Positions 45,795 to 57,963 are shown, counted from the first letter of the stretch. The stretch: 64,000 bases of DNA from Paracentrotus lividus (GCA_940671915.1 CALNVZ010001960.1:138125-202124), one strand, 5' to 3'. The notes: a model not told the origin generated them from the letters alone. Made by a program: numbers and translations.

Positions 45795-46220
45795 CGATGC
45801 TCAGGTAATTTTTCCAATTGGTCTAAACTCACTTTGACTACTAATGCCCGTTTGGTCTCATTCCACATGGTCTAATTCCATTTAGTCTACGGCCTGTTCG
45901 TGCAATTACATTTTGGTCTAATTGCCACTTCGCCTATTTATCCTTTTGTCTAATTCTCATTTCGTCTAATATGTCCACTTCGTTTAACACTACTTAGTCA
46001 CTTCCAGTAGCAAACTGGTAATAGACCAAATATTCATTTGGGAATTAGACCAAAATGTAGGAAGATAATTTTTCTATGAAACAAATTCGTAATTAGACCA
46101 GGTGGTCATTAGACCAAGTGTGAATTAAACCAAAGAAAACTTAGACCAATTGTTCGTAGACCATGACGTGTTTAGCTCATGTGGTATTAGACAATCAGAG
46201 AATTGGACTACAGAATTAGG
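45795..46220. repeat. Inverted arrays of short (TTTGGTCTAATT)n units
   Basis: Units TTTGGTCTAATT and CATTTCGTCTAAT at 45820-45990, then the mirror form AATTAGACCAAAT at 46020-46210. More diverged than the array at 57964. A one-sided array of the same unit lies at 27153-27290. Confidence 0.8.
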
Positions 46221-46251
46221 TCTAAATGCATTGGTTTTTTATCTTAAGGCC

Positions 46252-46391
46252 CGGTCCCACTGGCGGGGGGATTAATTGCGCATGAGTTGCGTATACAAAT
46301 TTCGTTCATCCGCAACAAAAAACAAAAACAAAACAAACTATCCGCAATTCATACGCAAATCATCCTAAAAAGCCAGTGGGACCGCGCCTCT
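46252..46391. mobile_element. 140-bp hairpin MITE
   Basis: AGGCCCGGTCCCACTGGC ... GCCAGTGGGACCGCGCCT, with ATTGCGCATGAGTTGCGTAT mirrored by ATACGCAAATCAT. Confidence 0.8.
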
Positions 46392-46394
46392 AGA

Positions 46395-47960
46395 CGATCA
46401 ATCCCGCCAAACAAATAAAAAACTAGAAATTTGAGATTTTATTTAAGAGGTTTCTAATTCGCTGCCAACTGACTTATAAAGTCAATAAAATAACATTGAA
46501 AACCAATGTGCAGTTATATGGCTGTTATATACGATGTCACTCTGAAAATCACATTTCTAACAAGAAAATTTCCTTGAGATATGTTTCAAAAATAATTTTA
46601 ACTACTTTCTGTTCGCTTGCGCTTTGTAAATTTCATTATTGCCTTGCCATAAAAGATATCTCTCAAATGAAACAATATATTGTCAAGTAAGGACTTAACA
46701 ACTTAAAACCATGCATTCTTAGAAGTGTGATCGCTTTGTCACGGTTACGTCATTCACGTGCCTCTTATCAGCGACAGCCAGTTATCATACAGAGTCTAAA
46801 AACTAATTTATTCATTTATAAAAATAAAATTAAATTAAACAAATCGATGTTGATTTGAAATTTTTTTTACTGTCTACATCAAATGTTGTAATAACACTGT
46901 CAACTGACCACTATGTTTTTATAGCATGTAAAACGAAAGGAAAGAACAATTCGTCTTCCTGGTTTAGTAAATTAGCTTCAAATTGCAGATGTAAATATTT
47001 CAATTCTATAAATATATTTTGCATAGTAATACTATTTGATCAAATCATAAACCATACAGAGATAGATAATACTGTTACATATTGCTATTTATCACTCAAG
47101 AACTTGTCTGGCCAAGGTGGGAAGTACATTAATATAGATTAAATTAATTAGCATTTCGTATCCTCTAAGAAATTGTGCTTAATAAATCGAATCGTGATAA
47201 TCTATATACATAATAAAATCTTTTATAATTAGTAAAACAAAAAAACAAAAATCAATTATTCAAAAAAAAATTAAAAAGCTGCTGTCAATATGCGAATTTT
47301 GTCATATCAAGAACAGATATTTCAAAGAAAACAGTGATTTCTTTTCAAATTTCCTTTGATTAAAAAGAAATTAACATTTATAAAAATTTACCGTTAGCCT
47401 AAGAAATATCTGACTTTAAAAACGCACTTTATAGAGAGCACCCGTTAAATATAGTCTTCGTTTGTTACGAACATTAGAAGATGGTATCACCAAAATATGA
47501 TATCATCACAGTCTGTTCTATGTTAAAACAGAATTATAGTTTGGCGCTAAAAAAATAAATGGCATTACGTTGTCTGGCTTTCAAACAAAACTATAAGTAT
47601 AACCCTCAAAGTTTTCTTTAAATAAATTGTTTTTATTTTATCATGTCCCTTTCATATAAATTAATCTGTTCATTGTTGGGAAATAGGATGGTATCATCTC
47701 ATACTTCTGTCTCTTAACAAACAGTAAATGTTAAAATACGTTTTTATTTTAAATGATAAATAATATTATTGTTCGTCGTTAAAATGTTATATCTATATCT
47801 AATTTAAATAATCACTGTGCCAAGACGACAAAGTTCAATGTCATAATAAGTCATGTAATTTTTAAAACAACTATTATTTTAGTCTAGTATAATATTGCTA
47901 AGACGGTAACAAGTCCTTCAGGCTGGTAGTAGGTTGGGGTCCATCCAGTCCCTTCACAGC
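46395..47960. other. AT-rich intergenic stretch downstream of the SDR gene
   Basis: No exon-like frames or repeats recognised. The SDR gene's 3' UTR should begin at 47960 and run leftward. Confidence 0.4.
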
Positions 47961-48123
47961 TTACATCCAGAGTTGTTTCGCCGCTTGTTCGTCCTTAGCT
48001 AGTTTGGACTCCTTTTCCAGCCCACAGTTTGCGAAGTATCGCCCTGAGTATTGTGTAATCGATTCCTCTACGGCACAGTAGATGGTCGTCTGCGCTCCAT
48101 CCTTCTCACTCAACATACAGAAC
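47961..48123 (-). CDS. SDR gene, last recognised exon
   Basis: Acceptor gatgtatag at 48124-48125. Reads [20 protein letters not shown] ... [11 protein letters not shown] and stops at 47961. The near-identical copy at 19966-22544 has one extra G here and reads on as LWDVSCEG, closer to the usual LWE(L/V)S ending of the family. This copy may therefore carry a one-base deletion that trims the C-terminus. Confidence 0.82.
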
Positions 48124-51100
48124 CTATACATCATCATTGGAATGAAAGGAAATATGTTTTACTTAATGAGATAATAATAGGAAGGAAGCAATAAAGAGAG
48201 TGACACTTTTTCAATGATTTGGAATATTATTTAGTGTCATCCTTTTCCTGACGAAATGTCATATATAAACGTTTATCGAGCATAAAAGATAGTTAACCCT
48301 TTGAACCCAGAACTATTTTCACATTTGTGAGATCCATAATGTACAAGTTTATTCACTAGGTTGAAACAGGAAATGTTTTTAAACTGGATACTACAGGTAT
48401 CTTATACGTGATATGCAATAGCGCCATCTTTCGGTGGAAGACTCGCAAAAATTTTAACCGTGATACTATATATTTAATTGAATACTAAAAAAATCTCAAG
48501 GGAAAATGAAAGGGTGGAAGTGGCCCTTTGGAATAAATTACGACCTTTGTTGGCCGGTAAACCGGCCTATCGGTTCAAAGGTTAAGATAAGAGATAATGA
48601 AAAAATTACACAAAGATTTTGCTAGTGTACAGGAAATTTAGCTTGTATTACTTGCTTCCTTTCATCAAAGTAGGTCATAACGACATTACGATAAATTTGT
48701 TAAATATGGTTTTAGACAATATTAAATAAGAAAAAAATACGGAAAGATCTTACTCTCTTAGTACGACTACAAAACATATATTTAAAAAAAATAGCAAAAT
48801 AAAATAGCTTAACTAAACTAAAACTCGTCAGAAACTCACGTGAGAAGAGGCATAAAGAGATAATAAATAACTTCTTTCCGCTCCGTTCCCAGCTCGATCC
48901 CAAATACTCGAATAAATAGCACCCGGATGCAAGGAGTAGGCTGTCACACCAGTCCCCGCTAGGCGGCGGGCTAACTCTTTAGCAAAGTGAACATTGGCCA
49001 ACTTACTCCGACCATAGTACTCGATGCCATGTACTCCTATAGGTGAACAGAAAGCAAGTTGTATGCTTAAATAACATTGAGACAACATGACCTTTACCGA
49101 CTGCCCCCCCCCCCCGGAAGTATAGACAATCATATATCTTTAGTAAATAGTTTCATGCTGCCTTATAGAATCGTAACAAAAGATAAGACGTTTCCCAAAA
49201 TACCGGCCCTGGTTCTCACACCCCGGGGCCCGAAAATATTTTGCCTCATAAGTAACTTTTCTCGAACGATTCTGACATGCGCAGGTCACAACGATCGCCT
49301 CCAGTAGACCGGTCATTAAGGGTGTATCTCACTTCGCTCACAGAACGTCTGCCGCGACGGATAAAAAGTATTAGAGACGTCTCCGCGAAAATTTATAGGA
49401 CAAAAGTCTGAAGTAGTCCCAAATCCGTCTCCGCAATTTCGGAGACGTCTCTAATAATTGTTATCTGTCGCGGGGACGAGATTTTCTATTCTGTCGCGGA
49501 GACGTCTCTGCGAAGTGAGATATCGCCCTTAGGTTAGGGATTATGATATTGCATTAACGGCAGTGTAAATCTTCGATATACTTTGATCTTTTACAGGATG
49601 TGACATATTAACATCGTATTAACTTCTTGTTTCCTATTTGATTGTAACTTCACTAATTAAACAAAAGAGCGATGTAAGAGGTAAATTAATTATATTTGTA
49701 AAATTGCATAAAATTACCTTTTCCTTTTTTATCGGAGTAATCGACTTCTTTAACAAAGGTGTGAGCGAGAGATGAAACGTTGATTATCCGACTTGGGGCG
49801 CTCTTCTTAATAAGATCGATCAAAGTCATGGTTAAAAGGAAATGACCTGTGTGATTTGTACCCATAACGATATCAAATCCTTCCGGTGTCAAACTGGGTT
49901 TGGCCCCTCCGATACCTAATTATTAAGATAAAATTACAATAGTCATTCTAAAGTAAAATGAAGAATCAAATATCAAAATACAAAATGCGATTGTTATGTT
50001 AGACATGGTTGGTTTGTTGGGCTTGTTCATCACGACATGGTCGGTTAGTTGGGCTTGTTCATCAAGACATGGTTCTAAAGAGGGTTGTTCCTTGAGACAT
50101 GATTGGTTGTTCGAGCATGTTCATATCGAAATGATTGGTTGGCCGTGCTTGAAAAGCGACCTGGCTGGTTGGTTGGGCTTGTTCATTGGGACACGATTGT
50201 TTGGCCGCGCTTGTGAAGCGACACGGTTGGTTATTGGACTTTTAAAGGCTGGGTTATCGTTTTGGGAAGATTCAACAATATCAACTACATTAACCTCTTA
50301 ATTATATTTTGCAAGTACATAATTAATGTCCCATACGCATTCATATCGATTTGACGTGAAATTGAACACGTCGTAAGGCATGCAAAATCTTGATTGGAAA
50401 AAAGAGGAGAAATGGCATTAATGCATCACATTGAATTCCTTATTAAATTCCTATGTTAAAACAAACCTGCGTTGTTAATGAGAATATCCAATCGATCCTC
50501 TTCTCTCAGTATTTCTTCAGCGAATGCCTTCACAGATTTCAGATCTGATACATCCACCTGTTTGAAGACCACATTGTTACTCTTTGATCTCTTGCGGACC
50601 TCATCTAGAGCTGCTTGAGCCTTGAGTGGGTTCCTGCATCCCATGATAACCCTGGCTCCTCGACTGGCCAGGTCTATTGCAGTCTCACGACCAATCCCAG
50701 CATTTGCGCCTGTAAGACATAATAAAAAAAAACAATGATAATAAGCATATATGAATGTTAATCCCCAACTCAACCAAAGTGCTTTATACGTAAACGTCCC
50801 TTTTAAAGTGATACCATTGTGGAATTCATGTAGTCCATTGTAAAGGCTGGGAACGCTAGAGGGCGATTCTTTGAAAAGTGAACCTTTTTTGGAAAAAATA
50901 AAGTTTGTCCTTTTTGTTTTTAAGCTGCACATTCATATAGAGCATTTCGAAGTTTCATGAAATGCATTTTTTATCTTAATTTTACAAATTTTTCATGCTC
51001 ATATTGCATAAATTAACATGCAAAAAATTTGAATAGAAAAATGGTACGTAAAAATATCATTTCTTTGACCAATGACTTGATGTATATGCTGTCTCCTTAC

Positions 51101-54100
51101 TTTGATTATTGTCATTATACCTTTTTTAACTTCATTCCTTTAAAATTTAAATAAAAAATAATGGTGTTGAATTGACTGTTTTAAGTAAAATTAAAGAAAT
51201 CCATGTCACACCGTGACCCAAAAACACGAAAAGTTAACGCCCCCCGAAAACCATGGTTCTAATTATATTACAATTTTTTCTCCAAAAGCTAGATATAATG
51301 TGCCTTGCATCTCACCAATATGAAAGCCATGACAGCTTTTAATTAGTTATAATCCCTTTGAAATTGGTCACACACGTGACCCACGGGTCACGTGTGTGAC
51401 CATATGGTCATGCCTAAAAAAGAGGACCAGGCTATTCAGCCATTCTTTGGAAAAGTGAACCTATTGGGACAAATAAATTTTTGCTTTTGATTTTAAGCTG
51501 CATATTCAAATAGAGCAATGTCTGAAGTTTCATGAACTGATGTTTTTCGTGATTTTTGCAATGTTTCATGCTCATTGTTGCATGAATTAACATAAGATAA
51601 TTAAATGGAAAAACGGTAAATAAAATTTTTTTTTAAACCCGACTGGATGGATATGCTGACTTTGCTTACTTGGATTACTGTCATTATATTTTATTTACCT
51701 CTATTCCTTTTAATCTAACCCAAAAAAATAATGTTGTTAAATTGATTAATATTAAGATAATCAACCCTGGAAATTAACGCCCTCAAATGTCACACACAAG
51801 TAACCAGAAAACACAAAAAGTGTTAAGCCGTTTTAAACCATGGCTCTGGTATTATTATAATTATTTCATCAGCTAGATTTAATCCTTGCATCTCATAAAT
51901 GATCCATGACAATTTAATTGTTAAGCAACATATTCAAATTAGCAAACATAATCCCGTAAACACGAATTAAACACCGTGGCCGCTGGGTGGGCGGTCATAA
52001 ATTCTGATTATTTTCACTTTCATTGGCTGAAATTAATTTATTTTAGCATTATTCTGCTCCAAAAGTTCTGCAATAGTTTTTTGCGAAAAAAAAAACAACA
52101 ACAACACAAAAAGAACAAACAAACAACAAACAAAGGTCGAAAAACAAGGAAATAACATATAGAAATGTCTAAAACAATACACAGAATTTAGTTCGTATAT
52201 CAATTTTTTTGCAAAGTACAATTTGTTAGGAATCTATTAAAGATTGAGCAACACAAATTAGCTTCCAGAAGCTGTAGTTTGTCAATTAGAACAAAATTTA
52301 TGACTTCATAAGCGAGATCGTAAATTAGCATAATTTAATTCATATAAAATAAATTATTTATTATTATGGGAAATTAACAGTGCTTTCTTGTAGTTACATC
52401 ACCACACTACCATCGTGCAAATTTTCGCGCGCTCGCGCGATCACAGCGCAAGATCTTATAGGGGGCAATCATGGCCCCCCGTCCTACCGCCCTCCCCCAG
52501 TCTTGACAGCTATCAAACACCCCATTGACTGACTAGGGTTGAGTTCATAAAATTTTTACCACAGCGGATATGTAATTGCTCGAAATGTACATTTTGCATA
52601 TACATAATATATTCCATTTTTCTGTACAATTGCCATAGGTCACACACGTGACCACTAAAATGTCACACCACGTGACCGACATCACGATATAAATAATAGA
52701 TTAAAAAAGAAATTCAGAGATGACTCCTATCCAGTGGTATATTTTGGTTAACAGGTCCATAATGCATATCTCACAGCAATAAGAACATTTCATCATTATT
52801 AAAACTCAACAGAATTTCAAAATGAAATTGAACTTTCAAAAATCATGCCGTTCTGTGAAGTCACACACGTGACCCACTTCTTTTGACCTCTGACCTGAAC
52901 ATGCATATCGTAAATTCAAAAAATATTTACAAATGATAGCCAACAACATATATTAGCATGATATACATAATCAGTATATTTTAAAATTGTTAGTAGTATA
53001 GCCAATTAAAGTCAAGATTTTGCATAATTTCGGTCACACACGTGACCAAGAATGGCCTAGATATGCAAAATTTTATTTTCCCCTTAACCCTAAAGGCCTG
53101 GGGCTGATTCCTCCTCCCCCCCCCTCGACGTTTCCGCGCAAGGATCTCGGTAACACATATAGCTGTCGACACGCCGTTTCGTGACTTCTTTTTTTCAAAG
53201 GCCTCGCGCAAATTTTTAAGACCAAATTTTCGACATCCGAGTACGCGGTTCTAAAGTTACGCAACATTTTGTACATGCTCGTCTGACCAAAAATTGCTCA
53301 AAATGTGATACTGTGTACAAATCCAATACAAATGTATTCTATAATATATTCATAAATATCATTAGTTTTGGGTTTTTTGGGTCGTGACCAATGTGCCAAA
53401 ATTCTCATAGAAAAAACAATAGAAAACAAAAAGTCAAAAATCATAAAATACATAAGAATTAAAAACAATGAAATACATAAGAAATGAAATTGATACAAAT
53501 TTCTTTTTTAAGGCATTTCATCAGAATCGTACAAAAGAGTTTTATAAATAAAAAAAATAGCAGCTTTGAGCTTTATTTAATGACTTAGGCAATGTGTAAT
53601 TTATGCATAAATTACCATAACTCATAAACCGAAAACTTTTCGGAACATTTAAACTATGTAATTTGGAGATTTCATCCTGCTTGACGTGCGTGGCGATTTT
53701 CGTCGCGATCGCGCGGTCGACAACCGAGATCTCAGAGGGGGGGGGGGCGAAGTCCGCCCTCCTCGGTCATAAGATGACCAAAAACCCAGCCTTTAGGTTA
53801 AGGCATTTGATGGTAGAACGCAAATTAAGGTGAAATTCCGTTCATATTAAACAGATGAAGACTTTCATTTGCCAATCACCCATCATCGAACAGGATTTTG
53901 AGGGCAATCCTAATAAAAATTAATCTTCATTTCACTGTATTAAATCTGGCAAACAATGCCTTATTATCTGAAGTGACAAAGGGGATTTAGTCCCTTTAAA
54001 AGTCATGATTGTCTAGGCCTACAGTTACGCAGCGCTTCACAGCTTCGTAATATAATTACAGTTTTAGAATTACCCCCTGGGGCAACCCCCCCCCCCCGAG

Positions 54101-56189
54101 AACTACCCCCAGAAAACTATCCCCAAGGACAATTTACCCCCGAATATTTTTACCCCCAGTACATTATCCACCCAAAGAAAATAACCCCCTATAGCACATT
54201 ACCCCCGTATAATCACCTTTTAGACAACTACACCTTCCCCCTGTCGGTGGACATACCCCCCCCCTTCCGATAAACATCCCCATGTAGGAGACTGGGTAAT
54301 TATGGCCCCTTTGTCTTGAAAGCTTATAATTCTTTGCTGCATTACATAATGATAATTATTGTTTTACACATGCCTACCATGTAGCTAAACTCTTCCTACT
54401 AAAGTGAGAAAAATAAGCCATTTACTTCAAATTTCGTGCTTAGGGGAGCCTGAAATGTACGGCAATCACAATTCTGTTCGTTGGAAATATGTCTGCTTTT
54501 TTATTTGGGGTGTGATATAATTAATTAGAATCATTCCAGATGAAATTTTGATTGAAACAGAAACAATAGGAACTATAACTGATACAACAGAAAAATTTCC
54601 ACCTGAATATCTCCAATAGTAGAGCTGTAAAGAGGGATCAAATTGAAGATGTCACTTGGGGTAATTATGGCCCCCAATGCATAAACAGTGTATAAGCGCA
54701 GATCCCCATCTGCGTTAACATTAAGTTGTATGATTATGTACACAAAGTTTTGTATTGCTATGACTGTAGAATTTCATCACTTAGGCTGAACCAATTATTG
54801 ATTTAATCATTGTTGGTGGTTGATAAGTGTATTAGAAATACCCAACAGCATTTACTATACATTACCATAATTAATTAGCATAATATCGTTTAATTCATAC
54901 AGTCATGACACAAGGGGCCATAAATACCCCAACCCGTTGGGTAATTATGGCCCCACAAAGTTCTTAACATAATGGTAATTAATATGCAAATGAGAAGTCA
55001 CAGGTTTATACTTTCCGTTGTATATTATAGGTAACATTAGACTGAACTTTATTTCACATAATTAGAATTTGTTGGACTTTTCGTTTAATGGTAGTAATAG
55101 GAAATGTGAAAAAGGGGCCATAATTACCCAGTCTCCCCTATATATTTTCATGTATGTATTGTGGGGGCGGTGGCGCTTGAGAGGGTGGTCGTATGTGTGT
55201 GGGGGGGGGGGAGATTAGCTACTCACCTTGTTTAAGAGCTACGCTTTGCATAATTATGGTAATGCAACCCAAAGTGACACCTCAGTCTCTAAGATATTGC
55301 ATCGAATTGTGCTTCATATTTCCCCATATTACTACCAGCATGACCAGGGGTGTTAAATAAGACCCCCTCTGGTCCTATTTTCAGTTCTATAAATAGGTGA
55401 ACGATAAAACTATAATTATGTTTGTTTGATGGATTGATGCAGTGATATCAAGAGTAGGATACTGTGTACATAGTTCAGGACAAAATGGCAGGGAGCAAAG
55501 TCCACAGACTTAAAAGCTGCAATGTTCGTGATGTTCGTATTATGTTCATTGACAAAATCATGCCGTTTTTGTGAAGTCACACACGTGACCCACTTCTTTT
55601 GAACTCTGACCTTGAAAATGCATATTGTAAACATCAAAAAATATTTCCAAATGATAGCCAACAAAAAATGTTAGCATACTATAAGCATTAAATCAATATA
55701 TCTTCTAAATTGTTAGAGTTATAGCCAATTAAAGTCAAGATTCTGCATTATTTCGGTCACACACGTGACCAAGAATGGTCCTACAAGATTCACTCATGTA
55801 TAGTACTCTCACACAGACAATTTGATTGGAATTTAGTCTCCACCGAGCAATGATGTAATAATGCCTTAAAAACTTGAGAAAGGGAATGCATGAATGGCCT
55901 GTCGGTCTACTCTCGGCCTCGTGCATTTATTCAACATGACAATGGAATTTGGGTCTGTTCTTGCAGACTACATACCTGTTATAATCACCGTCTTTCCTTT
56001 CAGGCTTGCCCGACTCTTGACACGGCGAGTGCCACCGAAGAACCATACACAATACACGCCATAAGTCACTGCTACAAAGCCAGCTGCACCAACCGCTACC
56101 TGCACCGGGAGAGAGGCGGCGTGAAACCAATCGAGAGACTGCTGGAATATTTGCTTTCCATGTTCGATTATATCCTTCGCAACTTCCAT
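47961..56189 (-). CDS. Retinol-dehydrogenase-like short-chain dehydrogenase (RDH11-14 type), 5 recognised coding exons
   Basis: Exons: 55976-56189, 50467-50709, 49718-49915, 48840-49036 and 47961-48123. The start [12 protein letters not shown] leads into a hydrophobic segment (about residues 30-50, [19 protein letters not shown]), a membrane anchor as in RDH11-14. Then come the Rossmann motif [13 protein letters not shown] (built across intron 1), INNAG, the INVSS serine strand, the catalytic YGRSK (YxxxK) and LHPGAI. The C-terminal [10 protein letters not shown] is typical of the subfamily. Family knowledge: NAD(P)H-dependent reduction or oxidation of retinoids or other lipid carbonyls at ER or mitochondrial membranes. 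Introns 1-3 are all phase 1 and join cleanly. Exon 4 ends in phase 0 but exon 5 needs a phase-2 partner, so a small exon (3n+2 bp) between 48124 and 48839 is unrecognised, or the gene is slightly damaged. About 338 residues, close to RDH13/14 length. Confidence 0.88.
48297..48581. mobile_element. piggyBac-like MITE, TTAA-flanked, copy 2
   Basis: TTAA|CCCTTTGAACCC ... GGTTCAAAGG|TTAA. CCC termini with TTAA target sites are the piggyBac signature. Lies in the SDR intron between exons 4 and 5. Confidence 0.8.
48840..49036 (-). CDS. SDR gene, exon 4 (catalytic YxxxK)
   Basis: 197 bp. Acceptor ttcacctatag, donor gtgagt after TCT TCT CAC. Encodes [19 protein letters not shown] and [13 protein letters not shown]. 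The donor leaves phase 0, which does not fit the next recognised exon. Confidence 0.85.
49319..49529. mobile_element. MITE of the TATCTCAC family, copy 3
   Basis: AGGGTGTATCTCACTTCGC ... GCGAAGTGAGATATCGCCCT, TA on each side. Several GAGACGTCTC palindromes inside. Lies in SDR intron 3. Confidence 0.75.
49718..49915 (-). CDS. SDR gene, exon 3 (central region)
   Basis: 198 bp. Acceptor taataattag, donor gtaatt. Encodes [25 protein letters not shown] and [10 protein letters not shown] (the conserved Ser of the catalytic set). Joined in phase 1 at both sides. Confidence 0.9.
50467..50709 (-). CDS. SDR gene, exon 2 (cofactor-binding region)
   Basis: 243 bp. Acceptor tgtcttacag, donor gtttgt. Encodes [20 protein letters not shown] through [11 protein letters not shown] to DILINNAG: the glycine-rich motif, the D of strand 3 and the NNAG motif. 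Confidence 0.9.
50870..51990. repeat. Tandem duplication of ~570 bp in SDR intron 1
   Basis: 50870-51420 and 51440-51990 share GAAAAGTGAACCT, TTTAAGCTGCA(C/T)ATTCA, GAAGTTTCATGAA, TTTCATGCTCAT and AACCATGG blocks in order. Confidence 0.75.
53088..53797. mobile_element. piggyBac-like element, TTAA-flanked, different family
   Basis: TTAA|CCCTAAAGGCCTGGG ... CCCAGCCTTTAGG|TTAA, 710 bp. GATCTCGG and GACCGCGCGATCGCGACG blocks lie next to C-rich or G-rich runs on the two sides. Lies in SDR intron 1. Confidence 0.65.
54070..54270. repeat. Decayed CCCC-rich short-unit array
   Basis: Units such as AACTACCCCCAGA, GGACAATTTACCCCC and ACATTACCCCCG, like the array at 38503 but far more diverged. Confidence 0.6.
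54287..55138. mobile_element. GGGGAGAC-family TIR element, copy with a GGGTAATTATGGCCCC phrase
   Basis: TA|GGAGACTGGGTAATTATGG ... CCATAATTACCCAGTCTCCCC|TA. The phrase recurs near 54660, 54905, 54945 and at both ends. Lies in SDR intron 1. The stretch 140-370 resembles its left half. Confidence 0.82.
55976..56189 (-). CDS. SDR gene, exon 1 (membrane anchor and start of Rossmann fold)
   Basis: ATG at 56189 in context aacaATGg. The donor gtatgt follows ATT ATA ACA G, so the TG of the TGxxxGxG motif is split by a phase-1 intron. After the hydrophobic segment comes a basic [17 protein letters not shown] stretch. Confidence 0.82.
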
Positions 56190-56733
56190 TGTTCCTCGAT
56201 CTGTATTACAATAGTCTATGGCTTTGAATATTTCTTCAGCGCGAGGTGAAGAGATGGGACTTAACTGAGCACGATCAATTACAGTATACCTTTATTGAAT
56301 TATAGGCCTACTAATCGAAGTTTGGCCTATCTCAGTTAATCAGTACATTATGCAATCTGCCCTGTTGATCTGCAGTGGCGGATCCAGGATTTAATGAAGG
56401 GGAGGGGCAAAATTGGAATTTAAGATTTTTGGTGCACCCATTCCCCCCCCCCCCTAGCTGTCAAACCGGGTGTGCAAATAGGTACATAAAATAAAAATAA
56501 TAACATCGCAAAGTCACACTTGCCGAGCGGTAGGCGGGAGGGAGGGGGGGGGGGGGTAGGTGTTTTTTTTTTCTGAAAAGTGCTACATGCTGGTCAGCAT
56601 GACTCAGCATGTAAACACAAACAGACGAAGCGTGTGTTTGGGGGAGGAGTAATGATTAATATTCGAATCGTTCTCGAGGTGAAAATTGTCACTCTTTTTC
56701 ATTGTTATATTCAATAATGTTTTGATTTCTGTA

Positions 56734-57691
56734 GGGGAGAGTGGGGTTACTTGGAACACGGGGTTAGTTGAAACATTGCAATTTTCTTTAACGGCTATAA
56801 ATATATATTTATGCAAATGTACCCTCAGGTTGTTGCTATTAGTAACTGCCATCCACCACATTTTAAAGACAGCACACATGCTTCAAGCCTCGTGAAGTTA
56901 GAAACCAATGTTTGTTTTTTCACCCTCTGAGTAAATTTTGTCACTTTTACAAATGTTTTATTATCTCAGAGAAGATCATAAATTAAGTTGGCCAGTTTTT
57001 TAGTATAACAAACAGTTATACCAAGCTACAAAACAAGGTTAAATATATGGCATGTTGTTGTCCCTCTTTTGTGCTGTAAGCTTACAAATGTCAAATGGGC
57101 CTCTGGGGTTAGTTGGGACATTTTGAACGGGGTTAGTTGGAACATGTATTAAGTAAATAGGTTTCAGCTGAACTAATAAAAATCATATAATTCAGTGAAG
57201 TGTTCCCAAATATTCCTATACATGTATATAAGTGCACATTATTGCAGAATGCTACTTCACAGGACTTAATATCTGTATGTGAGTGGATGCCATCAAGTGT
57301 AATAAAACATGAAGTAAAAAAAAATGAACACCAATCTTGAATATTTTTATAATGAGAATCAATAAAGCAAATTAGCTGAACCCATGTAATAATGTTGTAG
57401 GTCGTTTAAATATAATTATGAAGATATAATGCACAATGTTTCAACTTACCCCATACTATGTTTCAACTAACCCCGTGTGTGGGGTTAGTTGGAACACTAA
57501 TTGACATGGTCTTGTTGAAGATGGATTTTTTTTTTCGGAGCCATCACTAGGTTTAAGAATCTTATGGGATACATTTTTTTGTAGCATACAGATATACACA
57601 CCATCTGATTGTTTATTGTTTCTTGAAATAAATCCGCGTTTGTTTTACGGCCATTTTTGTGAAAAATGTTCCATATTTCCCCGCTCTCCCC
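56734..57691. mobile_element. GGGGAGAC-family TIR element, copy with a GGGGTTAGTTGGAACA phrase
   Basis: TA|GGGGAGAGTGGGG ... CCCCGCTCTCCCC|TA. GGGGTTAGTTGGAACA or variants near 56760, 57105, 57130 and 57480, with mirror TTTCAACTAACCCC near 57460. No coding potential. Confidence 0.85.
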
Positions 57692-57963
57692 TAATGATCA
57701 TATAGAAAAATGTAGGCCTATATTATATACATCGACCCCCACCCCCTCCTTCCCCCGAAAGCCTCGAATTGAATAGGCCTACCTTCTCCAAGGGCCTATA
57801 TCTAGGCATCCAGTCCTGCGACAATTGCTTCAGGCCCTGGCTCCTGGTTTTATTTCGTCTAGTCATAGGGCTAGGGTTAGGGTAAAATATGGGTTCATTT
57901 AAGGTTTAGGGTATAAGTATAGGAGGGTCCAGTACATGTATAGAAGGGTTTGTGCCCACTGCA

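Larger units (their letters stand above)
52845..55790. repeat. ~230-bp direct repeat, two copies 2.7 kb apart
   Basis: 52845-53060 and 55555-55785 share GTCACACACGTGACCCACTT, AAATGATAGCCAACAA, GCCAATTAAAGTCAAGATT and GGTCACACACGTGACCAAGA. Both sit in SDR intron 1; the piggyBac-like element starts just after the first copy. Confidence 0.85.

Noticed and set aside
57868-57920. Telomere-like GGGCTAGGGTTAGGG text
   Set aside because: Only about two TTAGGG-like units, then degenerate sequence. Too short to be an interstitial telomere array.
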